DNA of 64,000 nt from an uncultured Granulosicoccaceae bacterium (GTDB taxonomy: Bacteria; Pseudomonadota; Gammaproteobacteria; CALCKW01): NCBI GenBank assembly GCA_937965695.1, contig CALCKW010000031.1, forward strand, positions 1-64,000. The letters run 5' to 3'. Both the position numbers and the translations under genes were made by a program. Within the stretch, counting starts at the first letter, position 1. Every line of letters starts with the position of its first letter. Below are positions 21,201-26,000 of this stretch, piece after piece. Under the pieces are notes generated by a model. It was not told where the DNA came from. It worked only from the letters and a program-made list of their open reading frames with translations, and did not search any database.

Positions 21201-22922
21201 GACCTCTTCGCCAGCGTCTAAGAAGTCACCGTCTTGATTCCAGTCTATCCAGGCTTTTACGTGTTCGGGACTCGTGCCGGCACTCGTGTCGAACTGAATG
21301 GTTATCGTTAGGTCATTACTGTCGCTTTGGGTAACTGTTGCGATGTCAGTGCTTGTGTTATTTGAGTAACCACCTGCTTCAGCTCCAGTAGTGTTGTTGA
21401 TACCGGCATAAGTGACGTTGGTGATCCATTCCAGAGTGTTATCGCTACCGTTGGAAAAAGGGTATCCCGCCGGCTGACCGGTGACGTCTCCCAGCGCATA
21501 CAGCTCGTTGACGTCACCAGTTGTGAGAGCACGGGTGTAGACACGAATGTCGTCTAACTTTCCCTCGTAGTCGCTCACTGTGGTGCTTTCGCCACCAATG
21601 GTTAGCGGGGCTGATGGATCAACAGTGCCTAGCGTACCGCCCCCACTGCCTGAACTTGCATTGTCGACGTATAGCCGCAATGAACCAGTTGTCACTGTTG
21701 CAACAACGTGGTGCCAATTGCCATCAGCGACCAAACCTGCAGTTTCTGTTTGAAAAAAGGCGTTAGTGCTACCTTGAACAAAAAAGTTTAGTGATCCATC
21801 AGAGTCCGCAAAAATCGAAAAACCATCATTGCCATCATGTGAGCCAATAATGCGCGTGTTGTCGGCTTGAGCAACGCTTGAGTTGTACCAAAATGCAATC
21901 GAGAAATCACCGCTGAAATCAAGTGATACGTCGTCGGCGACGTCAATTACTCTATTTGAGTTTGGTGTATCACCAGCAAAATCCAATGCGTATGATCCAA
22001 CAACGCCAGCGTCAGATTGCGGAGCAAATGTCCAAGTGCCATCGTTATTGTTTGGTGTTGAATCGAATGCGGTCGTGCCACCGTTTTCTTCAAACTCAAG
22101 GTGAGCTGCTAAATTACTGGTGATGTCTAGAGTGTTAACCCAGCGATCTTGCATTGCTGTAGTAAAAACGGTCCTAGCTTCCACCGCGCCGGTGAAATAT
22201 TCGAAATCATAATCACCGCCTAGGTTAGCGTGTCCTGTAAGGTCGTCACTAGCGGTTACATCGGCACCGGTTAGTAGGCTAAGTGTGTCAATAAACCGTT
22301 CCCCAGCCAGGCTACTAGCCAAGTCACAGCCGTAGAGCAATATATCGGCTTCTTCGGAGAACGCACTTTTCCAGAGTTCAAACTGTGCTTTTTCTCTCAG
22401 CAGGTAGGACAGATCCAATTGGTTGTTACCCAACTCTAGGATGCCGTCCGAGCCGTGAGAAATTATGTGTATCGCATCGATATCTTTATAGTTTCCCAGC
22501 GTTTCACCAATAGTATCTACACCGTCGGTGGATGCATCTAGAATCACTATTTCAAATGATCGTGACGGATCTATTTGGCTAAGAATGTCGTCTAGTAATT
22601 GTTGGTAATCAGGAGTATTTGTATCGACAAAAACTAGCTCGAGTCTTCCAGTGGTTATTTTCTCTGATGTGGGATGGTCTAATCCTGACAGTTCTGAGTA
22701 GGGGGTTTGCTGCTCAGATGGATTGGTTACCAAGTTCTGCGGAGATAAATGTTTATCGGTATTGAGCGGATTTACGCGTTCAGCCGTGTCGAGTAAGAAC
22801 GGGGCAGCGTCGTCTGAAGAATCACTAACAGAAAAATCGAAAAAAGCATTTATCGGATCCGCTGAGTACAGCAGGCGACGTTCTAGTGCTTCGGCAATTG
22901 GGCGCTGTTTTTTCTTAGACAC
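291..22922 (-). CDS. Giant multidomain surface protein (LEPR-XLL/DUF4347, LamG, lectin-like, delta-60, cadherin-like repeats)
   Basis: A 7,543-residue protein with a GTG start at 22922. Approximate domains by residue: LEPR-XLL-like motif ALERRLLYSADP (12-23); DUF4347 (93-265) with H156 in ISHG and C199 in YGCD; LamG (270-480); GEVED (485-650); right-handed beta-helix (655-1060); LamG (1190-1370); C-type-lectin-like (1442-1582); LamG (about 1670-1860); C-type-lectin-like (2272-2405); LamG (2580-2790); seven delta-60 repeats (about 2805-3215); delta-60 (about 3655-4030); VCBS (4185-4318); NPCBM-like (4318-4465); LamG (4940-5140); delta-60 (about 5620-6020); seven 111-residue cadherin-like units (6181-7112); two cadherins; then a Pro/Glu linker, a coiled coil (about 7450-7480) and a hydrophobic stretch from about 7482. 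There is no Sec signal peptide, no RTX nonapeptides and no obvious type I secretion tail. It is likely a cell-surface adhesin or carbohydrate-binding protein. The export route is inferred from its neighbours, not shown. Confidence 0.9.
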   Translation of the reverse strand: MSKKKQRPIAEALERRLLYSADPINAFFDFSVSDSSDDAAPFLLDTAERVNPLNTDKHLSPQNLVTNPSEQQTPYSELSGLDHPTSEKITTGRLELVFVDTNTPDYQQLLDDILSQIDPSRSFEIVILDASTDGVDTIGETLGNYKDIDAIHIISHGSDGILELGNNQLDLSYLLREKAQFELWKSAFSEEADILLYGCDLASSLAGERFIDTLSLLTGADVTASDDLTGHANLGGDYDFEYFTGAVEARTVFTTAMQDRWVNTLDITSNLAAHLEFEENGGTTAFDSTPNNNDGTWTFAPQSDAGVVGSYALDFAGDTPNSNRVIDVADDVSLDFSGDFSIAFWYNSSVAQADNTRIIGSHDGNDGFSIFADSDGSLNFFVQGSTNAFFQTETAGLVADGNWHHVVATVTTGSLRLYVDNASSGSGGGTLGTVDPSAPLTIGGESTTVSDYEGKLDDIRVYTRALTTGDVNELYALGDVTGQPAGYPFSNGSDNTLEWITNVTYAGINNTTGAEAGGYSNNTSTDIATVTQSDSNDLTITIQFDTSAGTSPEHVKAWIDWNQDGDFLDAGEEVYAATTLDNTPGTITVNTPASALVGATVMRVSMNWNQDPVSDATLAYGEVEDYSVTVLSSGGPQTFTVVNTNDSGIGSLRQAILDANANAGFADTIEFNIPGSGTQIIALSSALDAITSQVTIDGTTQTGWVEGSFLPIVLDGIDGVFDGLNFTANADGSLVRGLVIRDFSDAAIEIVDESDNITVVGNWIGQFNSDGTNSGDANGNWLGVRTYGDNTTIGGTTAADRNVFAGNDYGVIVRGTSTGTSVSGNYIGTDTAGNSLLGSTDYGLYVQETVTNLTIGGTTTAHGNVIAGVSGNAIRFDQETVDGNTIQFNKIGVSADGTSNLGNSGAGILITNGSDNNQILDNVIAGSSQAGIELRGSTTDNVMKGNIIGTDASVTQNWGNGEFGIVLSNNADNNTIGSIAAGEGNTIAFNGHNTLPFDSGISVQDTSTGNTIRGNSIYSNVGVGIDLSASGDDGADTNDAADADTGGNNKQNWAVLSTASIADDGTFTYNLDTTTLTSGTYTVDFYASSDRDSGQVEGKRYFGSLVGVGDGASSVTGTISGVTLATGEYVTLVTTGASGNSSEFSNYMVAADSDFGGTSPNEISATNTSNGGLSLNEDGGNDAYLVADDANAIVGGLTNLTIETQFSLSGGAAFSPLLSYDTGAGSNDLLLYVNSSGKIFFWIDDTSVSTSSAFNQLFDGDKHSVAVTWSDSGASAIYVDGVLAQVFTGHSTGASISNSGELVFAQEQDSLEGGFQASQVFKGALYDVRIFDDVRSSEEIASSHRSSLPYDEPGMLANWRFDSLSNDGVVTDTVNGNNIKLKHTSESGFSASDAELTFSLYEKPLNGTVVGQVSGIDADREALIASLLAGDPSLKYNSSTDKFYKLTSATDVDWTTAQSTASSTNLNGITSQLVTIRSAHEQAIVQDYAADATEIWLGATDATVEGEWRWLDGGIETDEFWAGDGAGYAKGYNNWAPTQPNDGSGTNNQIALNVSDGKWADRGTSAGETNAVLVEWNADDVLDVDQAQTYTLNAQTVAGAFEIDASTGKITVADGSLLDYESNATHSLTVRTTDVDGNIYDDTFDILLNNLTEANNTTTNLSSGIELNTDGGNDAYLIASDGGEILGGLSSLTFETLVNISGPNAATLISYATASSANSFYVEVTNSGEIYVGLNSASAIFSESNYFDLLANGELHQIAVSWDNTSGDISVYINGELKESKTGISAGQVLNGGAGDGTLIFGQEQDSVAGGFQSNQAFEGTIYDARIWDEVRSAAEIALNYQSKFDNGTLPDGLIANWQMDGFDGSGEVVNIVSSNNLSVGKVGDIRNWSNQVGGVTATGNTLTYVDNGSPENWGSQINSANMSALGFIDDYTIRFTLDNTTNFAWSVGLSATESSASNADIEYAIFVDYTGDPNDVSIMHNGTSVGTFDINFAPGGEFGFYVNGTTLEYQYDGMTFASDTITASTDWYIDTSFYFRTSDGTYNNQDDYSLSNFHVVDGTGGAAVGFTGSIPVEDLHISENANNGDSVGFVVPSDPDGPGDIVSDGLFAEANARQYIGDTFGGWTVTAGEVDPNNQRLSPLGGNYVELNGAGVPGTIAQDLNTEAGRQYQVVFAFSGDFRSQDTVKDLRVAVDGQSHDFAVSEPAGWTVTDPVWDTRSFTFTAEDSTPQLSFASLDAIDYGPWVADIQVIEIPQAISTILNNDPTLSYDAATGKFYRLIESSQQFEIAKTNASQADINGVNGQLVTIRSQYENELVRSMMNGADIWIGALDTNFDGDWGWIDDGVEGDAFWTGGVSGSATAGSYANWNSSNEPNSGDYSAAMQSSGTWYDHAETATHHYVIEWDANEVLSSFTFNLTDDAGGRFAIDSSTGEITVAATNTLDHESATSHDVDVTVTDAAGNSYVETMTITVDNGLDAMQTVPVDQTIDEDTTLTFTAGTATEVSVTDTLAGTDTPMQVSLSVSDGVLILSQTTGITFAEGVHGNSSFVIYGTESAINAALDGMTFQPDAEFSGSVTLTMTTELAADLVGHYTFENAVGADDQSAGSSQNGTLSDNATIFTDSDHGDVLSLDGNGDYVQITGLFDEPEDVTLSAWINRSDSSSLDEVISLGDNIGIRATSAGLTLFYYTASGSHFVTLSEPLSDGWHYVAATFDDANDTVTLYLNGEAVVTEAESEAIVYNRGSNTFIGRHGNGVTVFDFGGLIDDARIYSRALSSEEIAALATDQTPVTDTVAITVNVENDAPTFGVGPGISNENFAGASANEFAEDIIALADGSTITAGNIFVNGSRAWAIAKWLPDGSLDTSFGTDGVYINEFGAGNDLAKSIVEQADGKLVIGGYVQNTDRDFAVMRLNADGSVDSDFGASGVVYADFGTSDVGNDIAIQSDGDILITGASNADTDIRVVRLNGADGSFDNGFGVNGIATIDLGGSEDATSIAVDGFGRIILGGFRDADAFVARLTSTGSLDTSFGNPNGYATTGLGGTGISDVGQVIVQIDSSYVLVGSSFDYSFPYGQNEAIGIARFTSAGILDSGFGDDGVVRQLVNGSNIYNYGHDVAQQSDGKLIVVGTATPTSQGESVVFRYNTDGTLDTSFGDNGIAIAPSGFNWSETYGVDIASDSTILVAGYGSYGGSSDYDTTVWRYDSTGTLIAGEGSGRLNDSPTFVEDGTAVVLDSDVFVFDRELSSAENFNGSSLTFTRNGGANNEDIFSTTDLLSPLVESGNLIYDGTTIGTVTTNSGGSLVLSFNSSATNTLVNETSRSIVYSNSSNSPPSTVQIDWTFDDGGNSVQTQGGAAEQVNGSTIVNITTTNDAPVIYATNLLLNGDFDTGDLTGWSTTGTALNSGNSLRFGSSDSAAPHTASQSFTTVIGQIYTLEFEYRDDNSSSSQSMQVTVDSATNNLDQTQTTSTAGTSYFSYTYTFTADSATSTLTFTDTSASSVSVDGFINNISVTEAPTFAAVTEDDVNNSGNTVASILASVSGDLVTDTDAGAVEGIAVTNASSAFDYSLDGGTTWQRVDNVWTFNALLLRSTDLIRLVPNEVASQSETIEFRAWDQTAGTAGTYATTFFNGGSTEFSEIIETASIVTTDVNDAPQFGSESGFAVGYGEPGYNQNVASLALSDGSVLFTPYDSSFNTVIGKLGPDGQLDTSFGDDGYFETSSLTYIRDIKEQADGKFLVTGDVGSDIGLARYNADGTLDLGFGGSGTGVVVTDISGTDEAFEVAVHTDGSIVVVGRAGSDSFVALYTSAGVLDTNFDTDGIAIVNLNTGGNDLSASVTILSDGRVLIAGEDHIARLTTTGGLDGTFGTGGILNVGHNAFSMVVQADGDLAVAGFSGDNIVVSRFDADGNIDMGFGNSGTATFTDPFVLSAYSNKIIQQPDGKLLVVGTAETNSAFGYEIVVVRFNTNGTLDTTFDGDGAWLSGLTNDYGEGYGISLYDDGGTEKIVVGGYTAQFGFARATIARLNPDGSLDSTYQSGLLDGNPTYIEDGAAVVLDGNVQIFDADLNNNFDYVDDFGGSSLTLERNGGANSDDVFSATGNLVFNAGTLELDSTNVGTYTNTGGTLTLAFSAGVSNAQVNEVMQSFQYSNSNNTPPANVEIDWTFDDGNVTDQGSGGNLTTTGSTTVNITATNDSVVAVPDTATGLEAGGAANTTSGTDPTGNVLSNDTDVDTGDTKAIVGVQAGTQASTSGSVATGVAGSHGSITINSDGSYTYTVDNNDAAVQGLQSASDTLTDTFSYTVQDSGGAESTTQITITVQGANDVPQAIVPVTYLSDLTPTAIDNLGLKNDESQVGGTLVFDGVSYPKAISTHAPNGVGAVGYVDYTIDGANAFKSTIGISDNQGNFTFGSVIFRVYVDNVLTYTSPTMSSVTAPIDIDIDTSGATTLRLEVDNANNSNNSDHSAWANARFEGGTVGLSIDETSSNGAVVGSVSRNDVDWGDNATYTMIDDAGGRFAIDSDTGEVTVADTSKLDHEVFDSHIITVRATDIDGASYDDDLVVGITDVNEAPLAVYTSTAPITIANHNFDDATLSEDQNNASVPSWTVIGNAGHWNPTTSHFTSGDGTDGTNIAFVNPGGSLNQTLASNFDSNFDYELKVDVSNRLTYDNGSEYQVRLYAGSTVIGEYLSSSGDDGTWGTLHLFVDGSNFSSEDGQALSIELAHVSGQQVNFDDVRLTSYSTAGVTVNENAIDGTSIVTATGIDPDSGAALTYSLTNNASGRFAIDNSTGVITVANGSLLNFESATSHDIVVEVSDGSNTASENITINLQDMSEPAQSIPGAQSVNEDEVLTFNTTNNNLVSVSDSFAGADTPLQVALSANDGVLALNPAALANITIVEGANGNGNITFNGTESEINAALDGMTFTPDADFNGSVTLNMTTALAVDLVGHYTFEGGNANDQAAGNAENGTFQQQATTVVDAQRGEVLSLDGNNDSVQITGMYGNPASVTLAAWVDLTSPDASGADVISLGDNIALRLDASGSSGAGITLSFFNGSSWEQIRSSVNVTGTGWNHVAATFDDVNNTQMIYLNGQLIASGTSTNSISYSLGANTFIGEHGNLSVNMEVNGLIDDARIYTRAISTDEVAALATEQAKMSDSIAITVAPVNDAPVVTAPGSAFGYTEQGSLNIHGAGFSLADIDDNAGNFTANFSVGEGRVLIDAGDSGVTVISGDRFTSGNSTDTVTFSGTKAQLNALLSGTSTGTIIYHHDQTTDSDVPSASTIIALTINDQGNSGSDPGNSADGSSEEHSASQTINIIAVNDGPRFVGSELVANGDFTTNLSGWSTTGQVSLSSSAVRFGSGNVPGPHSLSQSIATTAGETYTLEFDYKDDGGWNQQLQVSVDGSSNLLTTEQILTDTDGTTFVRYRYSFIADSASAMLTFNDTSDDAGSQSAWSGGVDGYLDNISVRQSNGILNSVGFTEDGSAVTLSSGIEVADAELSNADDFEGATVTLSRNGGSNPEDVFSSTGNLVFNENEGTLELSLSSIATYSDSNGELAITFDAGVTEAQVNETLQSIQYSNTSDAPPASVQIDWVFADGNTTAEQGSGGELSAVSSTTVNITGTNDAPLFGIGDGIVTTVLGPSTDVGASVLVQPDGKALVAGYHYNGSKFVFALTRYNTDGSLDTAFDDDGIVLTSFGVGSDIGSSVAIQADGKIIVGGSSNNGTDYEFALARYNTDGSLDTTFGGGDGIVTTPVGTGNDRGMSIAIQADGHIVIGGYSSNGSNDDFALLRYDINGDLDSTFGGGDGIVTTAIGTGRDRAESVTLQTDGKILLSGLIHNGSDYDLALTRYLSNGDLDTTFGGGDGIVTTAIGSGDDEANSVTVQADGKILVGGSSNNGTDDDFTLVRYNTDGTLDTSFGGGDGIVTTPIGSDQDIGYDVVVLTDGKILIAGSSFNGSYRDFALAQYDSGGVLDSSFGTNGIVTTPVGSSSDFAYDIALQSDGKILLSGYSNNSSSGLDFALVRYKPDGSLDTLFDSVGELDGNPTFVEGGSAVTLDADVGIFDSELSDIDDFDGATLTLTRSAISSSDDVFSATGSLSFAGSTTGNIELSPAGVIGTYSNTGGTLALFFGASVSNDQVNEVMRSIAYSNLSKNPPASVQIEWTFDDGNTGSQGTGGALNVLGSTTVNITAINDAPVATGNTVSTTEDVALVIGPSDFSFSDVEGDSLASVTITGLNLNGGTLTHSAGAVAVTNGTTVTAAELADLTFTSALNDSTDSSFTYTVNDVDTGVTSALMNITVNAVNDVPVATGNAVTADEDVPLVIPASDFNFTDIESDSLTSVTISGLALNGGTLTHSAGSVTVSNGMTITAAELADLTFTSLLNDSTNSSFSYTVNDADAGVTSAVMNITVNAVNDVPVAIGNNIVASEDVPLVIDASDFVFSDIESDSLVSVTITSLNINGGTLTHSAGAVVVTDGMTVSAADLADLTFTSANNDSSNSNFTYTVNDADVGVTSALMNITVSAVNDVPVPTGNTFVADEDVPLVIDAANFLFTDVEGDALTSVTINGLNLNGGTLTHSAGTVTVTNGMTITAAELADLTFTSLLNDSTDSSFSYTVNDVDAGVTSAVMNITVNAVNDVPVAIGNTIMASEDVPRVIDASDFIFSDIESDALASVTITGLTLNGGTLTHSAGTVSVTDGMTVSDAELADLTFTSATNDSTDSNFTYTVNDSDAGVSSALMNITVNAVNDAPVLDISYTLVLNPELEDAGPPSGAVGTSINSLVSDVVNVSDADAASVEGVAIIDTDTNHGQWWFSTDAGSNWNALGSVAETSARLLSADNNTFIYFQPNPDYNGTVSDTISFRAWDRSTGTNGSLQDTSTNGGTTSYSTEIETASISITAVNDVPVATGNTVVADEDVPLVIGLSDFSFTDIESDSLASVTITGLSLNGGTLSHSAGTVTVTNGMTVTAAELADLTFTSALNDSTNSSFSYTVNDADTGVTSAAMNITVNAVNDVPVAMGNAVVATEDEPLLINPGEFLYSDIEGDALTSITVSNLLLNSGSLTHTAGSVVVTDGMQIFAAQLLDLTFNPGLNSNLPASFDYSVNDADNGIVAATLNISVIPRNDAPEIISNGGGDTANVQAEENQEQVAFVVATDPDIGNTVDYAIDGGIDANFFSIDSVTGELIFVNAPNFEDAQDANRDNQYEVEVTASDAFSGVDRQALSVSVTNQNESPFDLNLSRLQIDEHINTTGGFVLGQLSALDEDLIDTLSYSLVGGADVALFSITGDESDTLMIDDGVINFNLQASYELVVRVTDANGASVDRLFNIAVAPHEIFTPPVVEVVEPPPVTEPLTEVEVAGETLETKLHIDEKPRPKEAIAKPKIEESQQQAIDSILAPIEINELELISAELNSQQIQGAAPSPDHEALVPLKLIDLTNLSLMQLDVPPPTAGALSALQNEPFIEELKRLTEELESALKKDEQQYQLMTEITSGVTIGLTAGLMSWMLKSGSLLASFMSAVPAWRHMDPLPILNASKRQPEELPEESQEEKRVSTMFE
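1587..2258 (-). repeat. Two further 333-bp cadherin-like coding repeats
   Basis: Two units of about 333-336 bp (111-112 codons) have boundaries near 1587, 1926 and 2258, marked by the NDVPVA-type junction. They carry the same NGGTLTHSAG and AELADLTFTSALNDST blocks as the array at 2717-4392. A unique stretch of about 460 bp (2258-2717) separates the two arrays. The last unit (1587-1926) is the most diverged, as is usual at an array end. Confidence 0.8.
2717..4392 (-). repeat. Five tandem 333-bp repeats coding cadherin-like units
   Basis: Junctions at about 4385, 4050, 3717, 3383, 3050 and 2717 give a regular period of about 333 bp, or 111 codons. Each unit encodes NDVPVA.GN, EDVPLVI, SDFSFTDIESDSL, TITGLNLNGGTLTHSAG, AELADLTFTS and SSFSYTVND. 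The units are similar at the nucleotide level as well as in protein, suggesting recent expansion or gene conversion. The product is a stiff extender region near the C-terminus of the giant protein. Confidence 0.85.
4860..6080 (-). repeat. delta-60 repeat cluster C (seven repeats)
   Basis: Seven consecutive repeats of about 46-58 residues have the form DGKI.V.G....G..DFAL.RYNTDGSLDTTFG.GDGIVTT. This is the delta-60 (FALxRYNxDGSLDxxFG) signature. The seven copies are highly alike, for example GGGDGIVTTAIG recurs. Seven copies suggest one seven-bladed beta-propeller; that structure is an inference. Confidence 0.8.
10840..11960 (-). repeat. delta-60 repeat cluster B (seven repeats)
   Basis: Seven repeats contain DGKFLVTG, LARYNADGTLD, DGRVLIAG, VVRFNTNGTLDTTF and ARLNPDGSLDSTY. 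They are more diverged from each other than those of cluster C. The DNA is visibly richer in G+C than the cadherin-like array. Confidence 0.75.
13270..14470 (-). repeat. delta-60 repeat cluster A (seven repeats)
   Basis: Seven repeats include AKWLPDGSLDTSFG, FAVMRLNADGSVDSDFG, VVRLNGADGSFDNGFG, VARLTSTGSLDTSFG and VFRYNTDGTLDTSFG. As in clusters B and C, the array is followed directly by a module beginning P.F.EDG.AVVLD. This indicates that propeller plus linker were duplicated as a block. Confidence 0.75.
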
Positions 22923-23001
22923 TTAATCAAAACTACCCGTGGATGATTGAGACGTTGGTACTAGCCATTCGATTGACGCCTGCAAATACTAATGACCGAT
23001 T

Positions 23002-23020
23002 GATGATTATAATTATCATC
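23002..23020 (-). promoter_or_regulatory. Candidate Fur box upstream of the giant gene
   Basis: The sequence GATGATTATAATTATCATC is a 19-bp near-perfect palindrome with only one mismatched pair around the central base. It matches the Fur consensus GATAATGATAATCATTATC at 15 of 19 positions. It lies about 80 bp upstream of the giant gene start and touches the stop of the preceding gene. A TATAAT hexamer is embedded on the reverse strand (23006-23011), although no good -35 sits 17 bp upstream. Inference: iron-dependent repression of the giant protein. Confidence 0.6.
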
Positions 23021-26000
23021 TAAGACGCTCTTGGCAACTGAGAGTTAGCCGATTGTGGAGTGTTGTTATCTGAGGAATCATTAATCACACTTAGTAGTGC
23101 ACTCGACATCCTGAAGTTACTGTGTTGTATTTTATTGTTGTTTTTAACTATTAAATTTTGGAGGACGGAGAAGTCTTGTATCAGAGCAGTAGCTTCTGCA
23201 CAGGGAACAGGGCGGCTCAGAAAATATCCCTGAACTTGGTCGCATTGCATGTCTTGGAGAAATTGCAATTCGTCTAGAGTTTCTACGCCTTCAGCCACAA
23301 CTTCTAAGCCTAGAGTTTGGCCCATAGCTATTACAGCACTAACAATTGCAGAGTCGTTAGAGTTGCTTAATAGTCCTCTAATAAACGACTGATCAATTTT
23401 AATTTTGTTGATTGGGAGCTTTTGCAGGTAACTCAGCGAGGCGTATCCCGTTCCGAAGTCATCCACTGATATTTGTATTCCTGACGCAGAGATTTCTTCC
23501 AAGGTGTCAATGGCAACTTGCATGTTGTCTAGCGCGATGGTCTCCGTTATTTCTATTTCTAGACAATGCATGGGAATACCGAATTCCAAGACTGTGCCTA
23601 TGATGTTTTTTGCCAGCTTTGAATTGCGGAATTCTACTGGCGATAGGTTGATAGAGACATTTACCTCTCCCATACCTTGCTCCCGCCAGTTACGAATCTG
23701 GTGGCAGGCGGTTCGCACGACCCATTGGCTTAGTTCTGTAATCAGGCCTGTAGCTTCCGCTATTGGAATGAATTCGTTCGGCGGGATTAGACCACGGCGA
23801 GGGTGCTGCCAGCGTATCAGTGCCTCGAACCCAAGTAGTTTGCCATTTCTAAGACTGGCTTTTGGTTGATAAAAAAGTACTAGTTCATCGCGTTCGATAG
23901 TTCTAAAAAGTTCTGCTTCTAGGCGAATTTTTCGCTTAGATTGTTTTCCTATTTCATCGCTGAAGAAACAAACAGTGCTGCTTTTGTCAGTGTTTTGAAT
24001 TGCCTCACTTTTAGCAATATGGGCACTTCTGAGTAGAATCTGTGCATCGACTCCGTCCTGCGGATAGACACTAACACCCATTTTTGCGCTGTAGATATAC
24101 TCGTTAGCCTCGATTTCGAGTGGGTCTGACTGTGACTTTAAAATTCGCTCTGTTACAGCGTGCAAACTATGAGTATCAGGCAGGTCTGTTAGTAGCAAAA
24201 CTATCTCTCTGTTACCTGTGCTGGATATACTGAATACAGGTTCATTGTTTTGGCGTGTCAAAATTGAATCCGTATCTCGCAGAGCAGTCTTCAGTCGTGC
24301 GCTAATGGCGTTGAGCATTTTCTTTCCGACTGCGGGCCCAAGCGTGTCGTTGATGCGCTGCAGCATCTCGATATCTAAAGCGATAACAGCAAACTGTGTT
24401 TTGTATCTGGTACATCGATTGATCGCCTGATCTATCCTATCGAATAGCAACAGGTCGTCGAAGTGCCGTTCTTCATCTGAGCGTTTAGGTTGGTGCAGAA
24501 TTGGTTTATCTTGTTGCCCTGGATTGCTGTCTGGAATTGCCTGCGTGTTTTTAGTTTCTACTTTTTTGTCTAATGCGGGCAGTATCGACACTTCTTCTTC
24601 TAAGAGTGTGGGTTGCGAGGTTGTTATAGGCTGAATTTTGGTGTTCGCACTTAAAGGCCAGCAGACTACTTGATTTCGCCCATTTTCTTTGGCGTGATAC
24701 AGCGCCTGATCTGCTTCATCGATTAAGGTGCTCACGTCGACCGCCGTATTGGACAGCGTAGAAACACCAAAACTTGCAGTAATTTTTAGTTCTTCTGGGT
24801 ATTGGTCCTGTTGTCCACTTTCGACTGTGATTCGCATTTGCTCTGCGATTGCTGCTGCTTCCTCGATAGTAGTGTCGGGCAGGGCCACGCAAAACTCTTC
24901 TCCACCGAAACGCGCAACTAGATCTAAAGCTCGAGTATGTTTGTTAAGGCTCTGTGCAAGGAAAATAATGACCTTGTCACCGACTCCGTGGCCGTAGTTG
25001 TCATTGACAGATTTAAAGTGATCAATATCGACCATTAAAAAGCTTAAACTGTGTTTGTTCCAAGATGCCTCTGACATCATCGACTCTAATCCTGAGTAGA
25101 GAGATCTTCGGTTTAACGTGTCGGTTAGGGGGTCTCTTGTTGCCAATATATGCAGTTGACGATTTTGCTCTGTGACTTCGTCTTGGGTTTTTTGCAGCTT
25201 ACTGAGCGCATAATTTAGCTGCTCATTTTTTGCCTCGATATCCGACATGTCATCGAAGGTGACGAGTACGCCTTGCACTTTTTCCAAATTTTGCCCTATA
25301 GCGGTTGCATTGACCGTGAGTGGGTAGTGTTTACCGTTGCGGTTGCTCAGGGTTAAATGCTCACCTTTAATGGTTGTGGTTGAGCTGTTGACTTGCTCCC
25401 AAGGTAATAGGCTTGCATCGGTATTTTCTTGTTTGTACCCCCAGGAGAATTCTTCCATTTTAAGGCCGACAATATCTCGAGCCTTCAATCCAGATAGTTC
25501 AGCAAATGCACCATTTGAAAAAACGACATAGCCAGACGAATCTATGATAAGTATCCCTTCTGTCAAGGTGTCCAACGCGGTGCTGACTCGTTCGGGAATC
25601 ACGTCATCAGTGTTAAGCTCATGCACTACTTTCTTCAAAAAAAACATATAACAAAAGAAGCCAAGGCAGGCGATAAAGAATATCAATCCGTAGAATGACT
25701 CTTTGCTAAATAGTGAGCTGACATTTCCCTTTATTGGAAGAAAACTAATTTCCAATTTTCCCCATTGCTCATTTTTATCGAATATGTTGACTGACACTTG
25801 GTTTGCTGTTGAAACGTTAGATAAGTTGTTTTGCCAATGATGTTCGTGATAACCGGCGACCATTGAGAATTTGTCTTTAGACTTTTGGACTAAGACTGAT
25901 TGAACTGATTTATTTCTCTTCACGATAGTATCGAGGCTGCTTTGAATACTGTCTTCTTGTTGATTCGCGATTGCTGTCGTTATCTGAATGGCTAGAGATT

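Noticed and set aside
291-22922. Type I secreted RTX adhesin (LapA-like) interpretation
   Set aside because: No GGxGxDxxx nonapeptides, no LapA N-terminal retention module and no adjacent ABC/HlyD/TolC triad; the C-terminus is hydrophobic.
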